NCBI RefSeq assembly: GCF_029633865.1
Contig: NC_079223.1
Coordinates: forward strand, 7,540,686 to 7,604,685
DNA from: Lampris incognitus
Taxonomy: Eukaryota > Chordata > Actinopteri > Lampriformes > Lampridae
DNA: 64,000 nucleotides
Reading direction: 5' to 3'
The notes under the pieces are model-generated. The model ran no database searches. It was not told the origin of the DNA and saw only the letters and a list, made by a program, of their open reading frames with translations. This document shows positions 41,401 to 53,400 of this stretch, one piece after another; position 1 is the stretch's first letter; every line of letters begins with the position of its first letter. The translations under genes were made by a program, and so were the position numbers.

Positions 41401-44400
41401 AGAGGGGAGGGGATGTGTGAGGTAGGAGGAGCTGGGGAGATCTGCAGGAAGGGCCCGGCGCTTTGCCAGCTCGCTGCCACACACTGCTGTACCCGGTCCC
41501 CTCCACCGGCCCGCCAACACATCCCGACCACTGCGATGCGGATGCGCCGCAGATGGAAGGGGGTCCTGCGAGATGGGCCATGGGTTTCCGGCGGCGGAGA
41601 GAGGCGGGTGATGGGGTGATTGCTCCCCCAACCGCGGCACAAGCCCAGCCCACCTGACCCAGTTGTCCGGTGCTGCTTCTACAGCTGTCAAAAGCATAAG
41701 TCCGAACCATTGCGCCAAAACTGAAAATAATGAAATAATATAAAAGCGTAGGGTTAGCGAGTAAACGCCTGTGAGTGATGAGTCTGGATCAGCATATATT
41801 TGAAAATGAGCACGGTTTCAGACTCACACTAAAGGGCGGGGCTGGGGGAGATGGGTCGCCCCCCTCTGATTAGAGGGCGTTACCTTTATTGGTTTTCTTT
41901 TGAATTTTGTAACGTAGGCGAGTCCCAACTGGTCGACTCTACGTCACCATTGGTCTTGCAAGGCTCAGGGCTGATACAAAAGAGTTGATGGCGTGTTGAG
42001 CCAGTTTCAACCCATGAAACACTAATTTTTATAAATTTAGTAAGAAATGTCAACATTAACACCAGCATTGATGTGTTTGATGAGGCTATTGAGCATGCAT
42101 CAAGATGATGATGATACTGAGCATGCATCAAGACACCAGCACTGATGTGTTTCGTCACCATACAGTCATATCCAGTTTACAGCTCAAAGAACATTTGTTT
42201 AGTACCTCTATGTATCTACAAGAAAGAAAATTGCCTGCTGACAGAAAAAAGGTGTGTGATAAAAAAAATCATCCGTTTCAACAGCTGATTTTATAAAAAG
42301 AAACCATGTATGCAATAGCCCCATCTACTAAAACATATTTATAATCAGGGTACACTGAACCAGGACATTAATTAACATAGTTCTGGGCACTCTTAAGTCT
42401 TCTCTACCTCATCCTCTGCACTGGTATGCTCATCCACTCCATCACTATCACTGCTGGAGGAAGTGATGACGCTGTCGCTGCTTCCTTCAACTTCCTGCAG
42501 GGCCTCTGCATTGATAATATCCAGAAAATCAACTCTCTCTGCTGGTGGGGCCCCCTCTTCAATATCAGAACTGCCCGGTGGACCATCGAGTTGGACTATG
42601 TCCGACAACTCGTTACAGCTGAGGTCCAAATTCACCTTTGCAAAAATCACAAGGGTGAAACATGTATTAGACGCCATGATAATGGCAGAGTCAAAGAAGC
42701 CTGGGTAAAAAGTCACTGCTATGGTAGAAAAACTAGGATTTGGACTAAAGCTCAACTGCATCATTTGGAGTTGTCTCAAATGGTTGCACAGTCGTCCATC
42801 ACACTATCAAAGGCAATGCCCAGAGTTTGACATTGGATAGGGTTTTGACCTCAGCATTAGCCATAGTCTTTGCTTGTATAAAGAGGACATTTTAGGCATA
42901 TGTAAATTCCTTATATTTACAAGTAAATTCCAAAATTTTTTCAGATAAATTAAAGCTACATATTTTGGTACAAATATGAGAACTGCTTGCAACTCAACAC
43001 CTGGCCTTTGTCTCCAAGGTAGCAGATCAGGGAGTAATCTTCCAAATTACCTTGACAAAAGCTTCAGGCTGCTTATCAGTCTTCGGAGGGGCCAGACTTC
43101 TTGCAGTTACAGCCTCATCCTTCTCCCCCCCAACTACTTTTCTCGGGACATCAGCCATCTCGCGGTCTTGAGACTCTGGCACCGGTGTCAAAGTATTCTG
43201 AGCCTCTACATGCAAGTGTGTGGAAGAGGATGAAGCTCTATTCATGTCGATAGGTTCTGGAAAGGCCCTGCTCTTTTCCAGAGTGTCCTCTGGCTGCAAA
43301 GAGCAGGACACTTGAGGTTGTGGGCCCGCAGAAAGAGGAACATGGTGCTGCCAGCGAAGACAGTTCTCCTGACTTTCTGGTAAAAGTTCGTTTGGGTCTG
43401 CCTGCTGAGGGAATGAAGTAGTTAGAACACAACATGCTTCCATCTCCTGTGAAGGCAGTGTATTACCCACAGGGGGTGCTAGAGCTGAGCAAGGGACACG
43501 GGTTTCCCGCCAATTGATTACCTTCTGTGTGGGATTGACTGGGGGTTGATAGTCTGCTGGGGCCCGGGTAACCATCACTGGAACATTGACCTTGTATAGA
43601 CGACCTTCGCGAGACCAAATCAAATATTGAAATCAGTCTAGATATATATTAAGCCATGCCAAAACATCGGGAAAAAAACATTGGACTGATCATGGGCATG
43701 GTAGCCTGCACCTGTAGATGTTTGCAGAGTGACTCCGGCTGGTATTTGCACAGGGTAGGTCAAACCAGCAGGAAGGGTGAAAGTAGCAAGGGACTCAGAG
43801 CTTTTCTGCACACATTTCATACAAGGAAAGAAAACGGTTTTCATCTTTTATGACTTGGTGACCCTAGGTAAACCAGTAACCCTAGGTAAAGGAGGGCACC
43901 CGCTGGACCATAACCAACCCCAGTGTGAATTTAAAAACTAAGGATTACCAGTTCTAGACAGCTGATCCTAAATCGATATGCTACATAAATATGGCTAAAT
44001 CCAAGAATTTCCAAAAACAGCATCATGGTTATTTTGTTCATATTCACAATTTGTCCATCCCACATTCCTCATCATGTTAACCCATCATCAAAGAAGGTTG
44101 AATCAGTTCATCTGGACACAATATTTATTAACAGATATGTTTCATCACTCAACTAAGAGACTTCTTCAGTCTCAACTGACTGCAGGCATCCTCACCCCTT
44201 ATAAACATCCATCCATCCATCCATTATCCAAACCGCTTATCCTGCTCTCAGGGTTGCAGGGATGCTGGAGCCTATCCCAGCAGTCATTGGACGGCAGGTG
44301 GGGAGACACTCTGGACAGGCCGCCAGACCATCACAGGGCCGACACATTCACACCTAGGGACAATTTAGTACGGCCAATTCACCTGACCTACGTGTCTTTG

Positions 44401-47400
44401 GACTGCGGGAGGAAACCGGAGCACCCGGATGAAACCCACGCAGACATGGGGAGAACATGCAAACTCCACACAGATGACGACCCGCAACGACCCCCAAGGC
44501 TGGACTACCCCGGGGCTCGAACCCAGGATCTTCTTGCTGTGAGGCGACTGTGCCAAGCACTGTACCACCATTAGAGTGGGGTAAATTGGCCAAGAACAAC
44601 TGGGGGGGAAAAGGGGGGAAAAGCCAAAAGAAAAAAAATTATTCCAGAAATTCCCTAAAAACGATGCCACTAAAAATATATAAAAACAATACAGTTGCAT
44701 AGCGACCGAAACCAACGACCAGTTTCATATGCAAATATGGATGTGACCATTAACTAGAGTTTCTACGGCCATGTGTACATATTCCCCAATCCTCTGTGAA
44801 TAGTACACATGGCCTTAGAAACTCGTTAATGGTCACATCCATATTTGCACATGAAACTGGTCGTTGGTTTCGGTCATTATGAAACTGTGCTGTACTGTAT
44901 TGTTTATAAGGGTGGGGGTACCTGCAGTCAGTTGAGACTGAAGAGGTCATATCGGTTATCGTATCTGTTAATAAACGTTGAGTCCAGCTCAACGGATTCA
45001 ACCTTCTGTGATTTTCTCACCTGATTACCGAGCATGCATCAAGAACCGACCCGTCATGGCTCCCCATATTAAAGCATGTTAGTGAAAGGTGGCACTAGGA
45101 CATCAGAAGTGATTTTACATGGTGTTTGTATGGAGATGAAACTTACCTTGTCTGGTAAGCAGTGAGTGTGCTGACTTGAATAGATACCAGCTTTTGTGGG
45201 CATGGAAATAGGTTATAAAAAAAAAAGAAGAAGAAAGAAGAAAAACAAAACAGGTAAGCCAATTTTAGGAAGGTGACTTTAACCTTTTTGTATAAGCCCT
45301 CTTTTTAACATATAACAAGTTATTTGTAGTGCTAGAGAATGGTTCCTGATCATTCTGGTACAAAAATACACATCTTTTATTTATTTTGTTATTTTTCTCC
45401 CCAATTGTATCCGGCGAATTACCCCAATCTTCTGAGCCGTCCCGGTCTCTGCTCCACCCCCTCTGCCAATCCGTGGAGGGCTGCAGACTACCACATGCCT
45501 CCTCTGATACATGTGGAGTCACCAGCCGCTTCTTTTCACCTGACAGTGAGGAGTTTCACCAGGGGGACGTAGCGCGTGGGAGGATCACGATATCCCCCCC
45601 CCCCCGAACAGGCGCCCTGACTGACCAGAGGAGGCACTAGTGCAGCGACCAGGACACACACCCACATCCGGCTTCCCACCCGCAGACACGGACAATTGTG
45701 TCTGTAGGGACGCCCGACCAAGCCAGAGGTAACACGGGGATTCGAACCGGCGATCCCCATGTTAGTAGGCAATGGAATGGACTGCTACGCCACCCGGACG
45801 CCCCAAAAATACACATCTTAAAAAGACTAGCATAAAATAGACTACATATTGGCTGTTGTCACGAGGTTTTCAAGACAATAGCTAAGCCATGATTTTCCAA
45901 ATCATGAACCCTTCTGTAGCTGCTGATAAACGGTTGGTGTTGGGTACGACTTTACCAGGAAAGCTTGGAAGACAAACAAAAGTATTGTGGCTAACAAACC
46001 GATATGGTGGATCACCATTACCAGATACAACACCCAGAGCTAGTATTGGGATTTAATGATGTTTCTGTTTGGCGGTGTGGTAGATGCGGATAGAGCAATA
46101 CTAGCAACTGTTTCATTTGGTCAAACACTTTGGCAACTGGGCGTCCGGGTAGCGTAGCGGTCTATTCCGTTGGCCACCAACACGGGGGTCGCCAGATCGA
46201 GTCTCCGTGTTGCCTCTGGCTTGGTCGGGCATCCCTACAGACACAATTGGCCGTGTCTGCGGGTGGGAAGTTGGATGTGGGTATGTGTCCTGGATGCTGC
46301 ACCAACCCCTCCTCTGGTCGGTTGGGGCGTCTGTTCAGGGGGAACAGCGTGATCCTCCCATGCGCTACGTACCCCTGGTAAAACTCCTCACTGTCAGGTG
46401 AAAAGAAGCAGCTGGTGACTCCACATGTATTGGAGGAGGCATGTAGTAGTCTGCAGCCTTCCCCGGATCGGCAGAGGGGGTGGAGCAGCGACCGGGACGA
46501 CTCGGAAGAGTGGGGTAATTGGCCAAGTACAACTGGGGAGAAAAAAAGGGGGGGGCTTTTGAAACTACCGGCATCATCACAGACGTCAGGACGTTAAATT
46601 GAAATTTTGGTTTTCAGGATTTTAACCAACCGTAAAGGGCCGAATAGTCTTGTATGGTTTGAATTAACGCCAAACCTTTGCAAATTAATAAAAAAAAAGA
46701 AGCAAGAAAACAAACTCAGCAAAAAAAGAATGCGCCATTGTTTTGAAACCCAAACGAGTTCCCACCAGTGACGTGCGGTGAGGTCAGTGGCTGGGTGGGC
46801 AAATTACATCCTTTTGTGCTCTTCAATGTTTGATAACAATCTGATCCTTCTTCATTCTTCCAACTACCACAGAACTCTAGAATATTGTGCCCCCCGGGCT
46901 GAACTACACTCCAAATGAAAACCTGAACAAAAATACTGTCCAAGTATATATGAAGTACTTTTTTTTTTTGTTTTATATGGTTTTTGATAGCTGTGAAATC
47001 ACCAAGTAACACCACTGCTTTTCCTTGGAGCTCCCAAACCATTGTGGATTTCATTGCGGTAACTGCAAACGGCAGTTATGAGTTACTTTTTATAGTATCT
47101 CATAACTAGTGGGAAGATGGCGGCGCGAACTTATGTTTGCGGCGGCCTCACCCAGTATCATCCATGCAGTGTCTTTGTCCACGTCTAAGTTTGTTTTGTC
47201 TTCGCTTGATGGCTGGAAGATCTGGCGCTGGATCGGCTGGGAGAGCTTGGTCTGCTGCATCCTGTGGGCCCAGGGACCACGGCCCGGACTTGAGCTGAGC
47301 CCGACGAGGTAACACCAAGGGCGGTATGACAGGATGCGGAAGCGGGGCAGGCTAAGCTAACCGCTAGCCTATGCAGACTGGCAGTTCCGATAACAGGGCG

Positions 47401-50400
47401 GTCTGGTGGCGGCCTCGCCTGGCGTTGACTGTGTTTTAGTGTTGTCGTGAGGAGTGTGGGGAGGTGTGTCGAAGGGGCCTGGCTGGGAGGGCTGGTGTTG
47501 GATCAGCTGGGGGAGCCTGGTCTGCTGCGTGCGGTGGGGCCAGGTGCCGGAGCTGTGCCCAAGAGGGTCTGACATGACGTGGAAGCGGGGCAGGCTAAGC
47601 TAACTGCTAGCCCATGCAGACCAGCAGTTCTGACAGTCATCCTGGTTGGCGTTCCTTCTCTAGACAGAGGAATTTTTGGACTGTGTTGTTAACCGTTTGT
47701 GTGTTTTTTTTGCTTTGTTCTCTGTTTTTGTATGTTTTTGGTGGTGTCGTTTTTGGGCAATTTGGGATGTGTTTTTTGCCTTTTGTGTGGCACTGCTGTG
47801 GGCTGGGGGAAACCAAATTTAGTTTCTTTTGTGTACACAAGCACAGGAAAGAAATTAAAATTTGTTCCTGATCCTATTTGTAAATACTGTCGAAACGCTA
47901 CCTGTAAAGAAGAACACAAAAGAAACGACATTTATGGTAAAAATATGTAATTTAACATATCTAAAAATACACAAATACATATTTTTTTATATTATGTACC
48001 ATTTCATCCAATATCAATTCAAATGTATAGATTTGTAAAATCCATTACTAAACACGTCAGTTCAGCTACACACACAGTTGCATACCATTGTGAATTTTAC
48101 ATTTGCATAGATTTGTAAAAATGAACAATAAATATCAATGCAAACTGTACAGATTTGTAAAAATGAACAATGAAACTTGAATTAAAACATATCTGCAAAT
48201 AATTGTATAAAGAGTGTTATGTTTAATAACTTGCGGACCGCAACTTCAGTTCGAACACTTCAACCTTATTGTGCCAGCGCGTCACAATTTCAACTGCTCT
48301 CTTTACGTCTTCTGCCACAAAAACCCATTTTTGGCAGACTGTCGTAAAACTGCCATGCTTACTGCAGCAACTACAGCCGTGACTGGTGTGGCTCATACAC
48401 AACACCCCCCCACCCCATAACAAACCACAGAAACAACACAGTTGTGCTTGCACTTGAACTCCAAAACCTAACTAGGTAATCTGGTAGACTGTCAGGTACC
48501 AGCATAGCCATGTGGATTATTCTGCCACACGACAGACTATGCTCTAAACCAGTGGTGGCTAACCATGTGCCATGGAGAGCCAGGTGTATGCAGGTTTTCC
48601 TGCCAGCCAGACTCCACACTAGGCGATTTCACTGATACATTTTTCCTCTTTGGCTGAAGGGATGCTAATCAGTGAAATCACCTGGTGGAGTCCAGCTGGA
48701 ATGAAAACCTGCATACACATGGCTCTCCATGGCACATGGTTAGCCACCCCTGCTCTAAACAAGGTGTAGGAAGTCAAAAGTCTGTCACGTGACAGAATAA
48801 TCTACATGGCTATGCTGGTAACTGGCAGTCTATCAGATTACCTCGTGAGTCTTGATGCATGCTCAATAATCCAGGTAAAGAAATCAAAGAAGGTGGAATC
48901 AGTTCATCTGGACACAACGTTTATTGACAGATATATTTCATCACTCAACTAAGTGACCTCTTCAGTCTTGTTGTATCCAGATGAACCAAATCAACCTTCT
49001 TTGATTGACTAGTGAGGTTTTGGAGTTCAAGTGCAAGCACAACTGTGCTTCTTTGGTTTCTTATTGGGGGGGGGGGGTGTATGAGCCACACCATTGTGGC
49101 TGTAGTTGCCACAGTAAGCACAGCAGTTTTATGACAGCCTGCCAAAAATAGGATTTTGTGGCAAAAGACATAAAGAGAGCGGTTAAAGTTGTATTGCTGG
49201 AGCCTCTCCGACCAGCAGTGGATCCTTAATGGTTTGTGCCCCGACCCAGTCATAGCGAGTAGGGCCGTGAGGGCCTGGTGGTCCGTCCACAGTGTAAAGT
49301 GCCATTCACACATGTACATGTGCCACCACTCACATACCCAGACATAGGACAGTGCCTCCTGCTCCCCCACTGAGTACTTTTGCTCAACTGAGGTGAGGAA
49401 CCGAGAGGTGAATGCCACCAGGCGTTCAGTGCCATGCTGGAGTTGAGACAGCACAGCTCCAACCTATGTATTGGAGTCATCATAGGTCAGGATTGTGGGG
49501 CTCGCTGGATCACAGTGTGCAAAAACGGGCGGCGAGGTGAGCTGTGCCTTGAGTTGGCAAACAGCAGCAGAGCAGGCAAGTGTCCAGGTTGCGTCCTTTT
49601 TCCAGGAGCTCTTGTAGGGAGGCAGTGATTGTGGAGTACTGGGGAAGGACGCACAGGTAGTGGGCTGTCATTCCCAGCAATGATGCCACTTGGGCTGGGC
49701 AGAAGAGCTCAGGGAAACGCTGCATGGCCTCCACATTAGAGTGAAGCGGGCTGAGGCCGTTAGTGGTCAGGCGAAACCCCAAGCTTGATGGCGGGCACAA
49801 CAAAGATGTACTTTAACCCATTTAGTGTGAGGTTGTGGCTGGCAAGGACATCGAGCACCCTAGTCAGGCATACATCGTGGAAGGCCAGTGTTGCACCATG
49901 TACTACTATGTCATCCAGGTACAGTGGCTTGCAAAAGTATTCATACCCCTTGAACTTTTCCACATTTTGTCACGTTTCGACCACAAACATAAATATACGT
50001 TATTGGAATTTTATGTGAAAGACCAACACAAAGTGGCACACAATTGTGAAGTACAAAGAAAATTATACATGATTTAAAAAAATGTTTACAAATAAAAAAC
50101 TGAAAAGTGCGGTGTGCAAAAGTATTCAGCCCCCCTGAGTCGATACTTTGTGGAACCGCCTTTTGCTGCAACTACAGCTGCAAGTCTTTTGGGGTATGTC
50201 TCTACCAGCTTTGCACACCTAGAGACTGAAATTTTTGCCCATTCTTCTTTGCAAAACAGCTCAAGCTCAGTCAGATTAGTTGGAGAGCGTTTGTGAACGG
50301 CAGTTTTCAGATCTTGCCAAAGATTCTCAATTGGATTTAGGTCTGGACTTTGACTGGGCCATTCTAACACATGAATATGTTTTGTTTTAAACCAGTCCAT

Positions 50401-53400
50401 TGTAGCCCTGGCTTTATGTTTAGGGTCGTTGTCCTGCTGGAAGGTGAACCTCCGCCCCAGTCTCAAGTCTTTTGCAGACTCCAACAGGTTTTCTTCCAAG
50501 ATTGCCCTGTATTTGGCTCCATCCATCTTCCCATCAACTCTGACCATCTTCCCTGCCCCTGCTGAAGAGAAGCACCCTCAGAGCATGATGCTGCCACCAC
50601 CATGTTGGACAGTGGGGATGATGGTGTGTTCAGAGTGATGTGCAGTGTTAGTTTCCCGCCACACATAGCGTTTTGCATTTAGGCCAAAAAGTTAAATTTT
50701 GGTCTCACCTGACCAGAGCACCTTCTTCCACATGTTTGCCGTGTCCCCCACATGGAGTCTGGCAAACTGCAAACGGGACTTCTTATGGTTTTCTTTTAAC
50801 GATGGCTTTCTTCTTGCCGCTCTTCCATAAAGGCCAGATTTGTGCAGTGCACGACCAATAGTTGTCCTGTGGACAGATTCCCCCACCTGAGCTGTGGATC
50901 TCTGCAGTTCGTCCAGAGTCACCACGGGCCTCTTGGCTGCATCTCTGATCAGTGCTCTCCTTGTTCGGCCTGTAAGTTTAGGCGGACGGCCGTGTCTTGG
51001 TAGGTTTGCAGTTGTGCCATACTCTTTCCATTTCCGGATGATGGATTGAACAGTGCTCCGTGAGATGTTCAAAGCTTGGGAAATCTTTTTATAGCCTAAC
51101 CCTGCTTTAAACCTCTCCACAACTTTATCCCTGACCTGTCTGGTGTGTTCCTTGGACTTCATGATGCTGTTTGCTCGCCAATATTCTCTTAACAAACCTC
51201 TGAGGCCGTCACAGAACAGCTGTATTTGTACTGAGATTAGATTACACACAGGTTGACTCTATTTAGTCATTAGGTCAACATTCGATCATTCAGCAATCAT
51301 CAGGCAACTTCTGAAGGCAATTGGTTGCACTCAGAGAAAAGGGGGGCTGAATACTTTCGCACACCGCACTTTTCAGTTTTGTATTTGTAAAAAAAATTTT
51401 TAAATCATGTATAATTTTCTTTGTACTTCACAATTGTGTGCCACTTTGTGTTGGTCTTTCACATAAAATTCCAATAAAATATAGTTATGTTTGTGGTCGT
51501 AACGTGACAAAATGTGGAAAAGTTCAAGGGGTGTGAATACTTTTGCAAGCCACTGTAAATGACCACTCCTAGAGTGCCAGCAAAGATGGTGGTCATGATT
51601 TTCTGGAAGCAGCTGGGGGAGGAGCTGTGGCCAAAAGGCATGCCGGTGTAGTGAAAAACCCCAACATAGGATACAAAAGCTGTAAGTTTGGGACTGATAG
51701 GGTGCAGCGGGACATGCAGATAGCCCTAGCGAAAATCGAGTTTGGAGAACACGAAGGAGCCATAGAATTTGGCAGTTAATTCCTCCACTGTGGGGAGTGG
51801 ATACTTGTCCGGATAACAGCCTTGTTCACTGACCTGAAGTCATCCAAAGGAGTTGAATCAAGTGCAACTGGACTTGGTATATATCCGTGAAGACGTTTCG
51901 CCTCTCATCCAAGAGGCTTCCTCAGTTCGTGCCTTTCTGACTAGAACAAGCTAGTCTGACTGGCTGGTGATGAGACTCAGAATTTATCCTCTAGGAGTCG
52001 TTGTCAGAGCTATTGATATGCGTGGCTCTTTGTGATCCGATCTTTACCAACGCCCATCGCTAACAGAGCCATAGATATGAGTGGCTCTTTTGTGTACCAA
52101 TGTTTGGCCGCACCCGTCGTTATCGGAGCTATTGATATGCGTGGCTCTCCTGTGCTCCGATGTCCAGCCGCGCCCGTCGCCATCAGAGCTATTAATTTGC
52201 ATTTGTTTAGCAGCGACGGTCGTTGGGGGGGTGTTAGTTTCGACTTTGTTAGCGCTCCATTCAGTGGTCATGAGAGTCGTTGGAGCCGTTAGTGACCGAC
52301 TGTTGTTCTTGGAGGCTAGGCTTCTTGAGTCTCCTGGGTAGAGATGACAGGATGGCATTGTAAGTGGGAGATAGGTGGTGTCGCAGACCTCCTCCTCTGT
52401 TGAGGGATGGTTTTTCCAGTTTCGCATAGATGGCTTCCTTCACCCCTCTTTCAAACCATCTATCTTCTCTGTCCAAAATGTGTACGTTGCTGTGCTCCTT
52501 CACAGACATGACCTGAAGTCGATGCACGGGTGCAGACCTCCTGACCTTTTCCTTGCCACCACTAAATTCGAAATCCAAGGGGATGCATCCACCCGCTTGA
52601 TTATGCCTGCCTCCAAGAGCATTTGCAGTTCAGTAGTTACATTGTCATGCAGGCAGTGAGGCAGCCCAAGCCATTCAACAGGAAAAGCCAGTGTTGTCGC
52701 CGAGGTGAGCTAAAAGTCAAGGTGGTGGAACCAGAGTTGTCCAGGGCAGAAAAACCCGGTTCACAAAACAAGTCCATGTCCATGAGATTGGTTCCATGGT
52801 GGGACACTTGGAAGGTGAACGATGGGAGGGCCTCGGTCCCATAGCACACAGAGAAGGTGATTTTGCCCACCATGCCAATTTTAGAGTGTCCATAGCCATA
52901 CAGATCCTCAGTGTCAGCAGTGGGTGTCCGCAGTGGAATGAGCCGCCAGAGAGTAGCAACATTTAGGAGTGACCGCGAAGCTCCCGTATCCAGCAGTAGT
53001 GGCAGGCACAGCCCATCTAATTCCACTGTGCACCACTTAAACGGCCGGGAGGTGAAGCTCACCGAATGAATGGTCGTTATTGCTGGTGAACCAAGTGAAT
53101 GTGGCGCTGGACTGGCAGCTGTGGGGGCAGAGGGAAAGATGCTAGCAAAATGGTTCTGTTTGCCACAGCGTTGACACCTCTGCCCCTTGGCAGGGCAGGT
53201 CGGGGCTTGGGTGGGGTGTGACAAGGAGACGCAATTACCACAGGTTTGGCGTGCTACTGCACCGTCGCATCCGGCAAAATTCACCTCAGGGCTTTCCACC
53301 CAGGGCTTAGAGACCCTGTGGACGGCCGTACTGTCTGCGTCAGTAGCATGGGCTGAGAGAGGGAGGGGCTGGAAGGTGCTAGGCACAACACTAAACCAGC

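Noticed and set aside
41390-41720. GC-rich open frames on both strands in gtf2a1l intron 7
   Set aside because: No recognised domain, no codon-like conservation cue, no splice logic linking them to a gene.
43897-44073. Extra gtf2a1l exon between exons 4 and 5
   Set aside because: No frame with family similarity and suitable splice sites; phases already agree without it.
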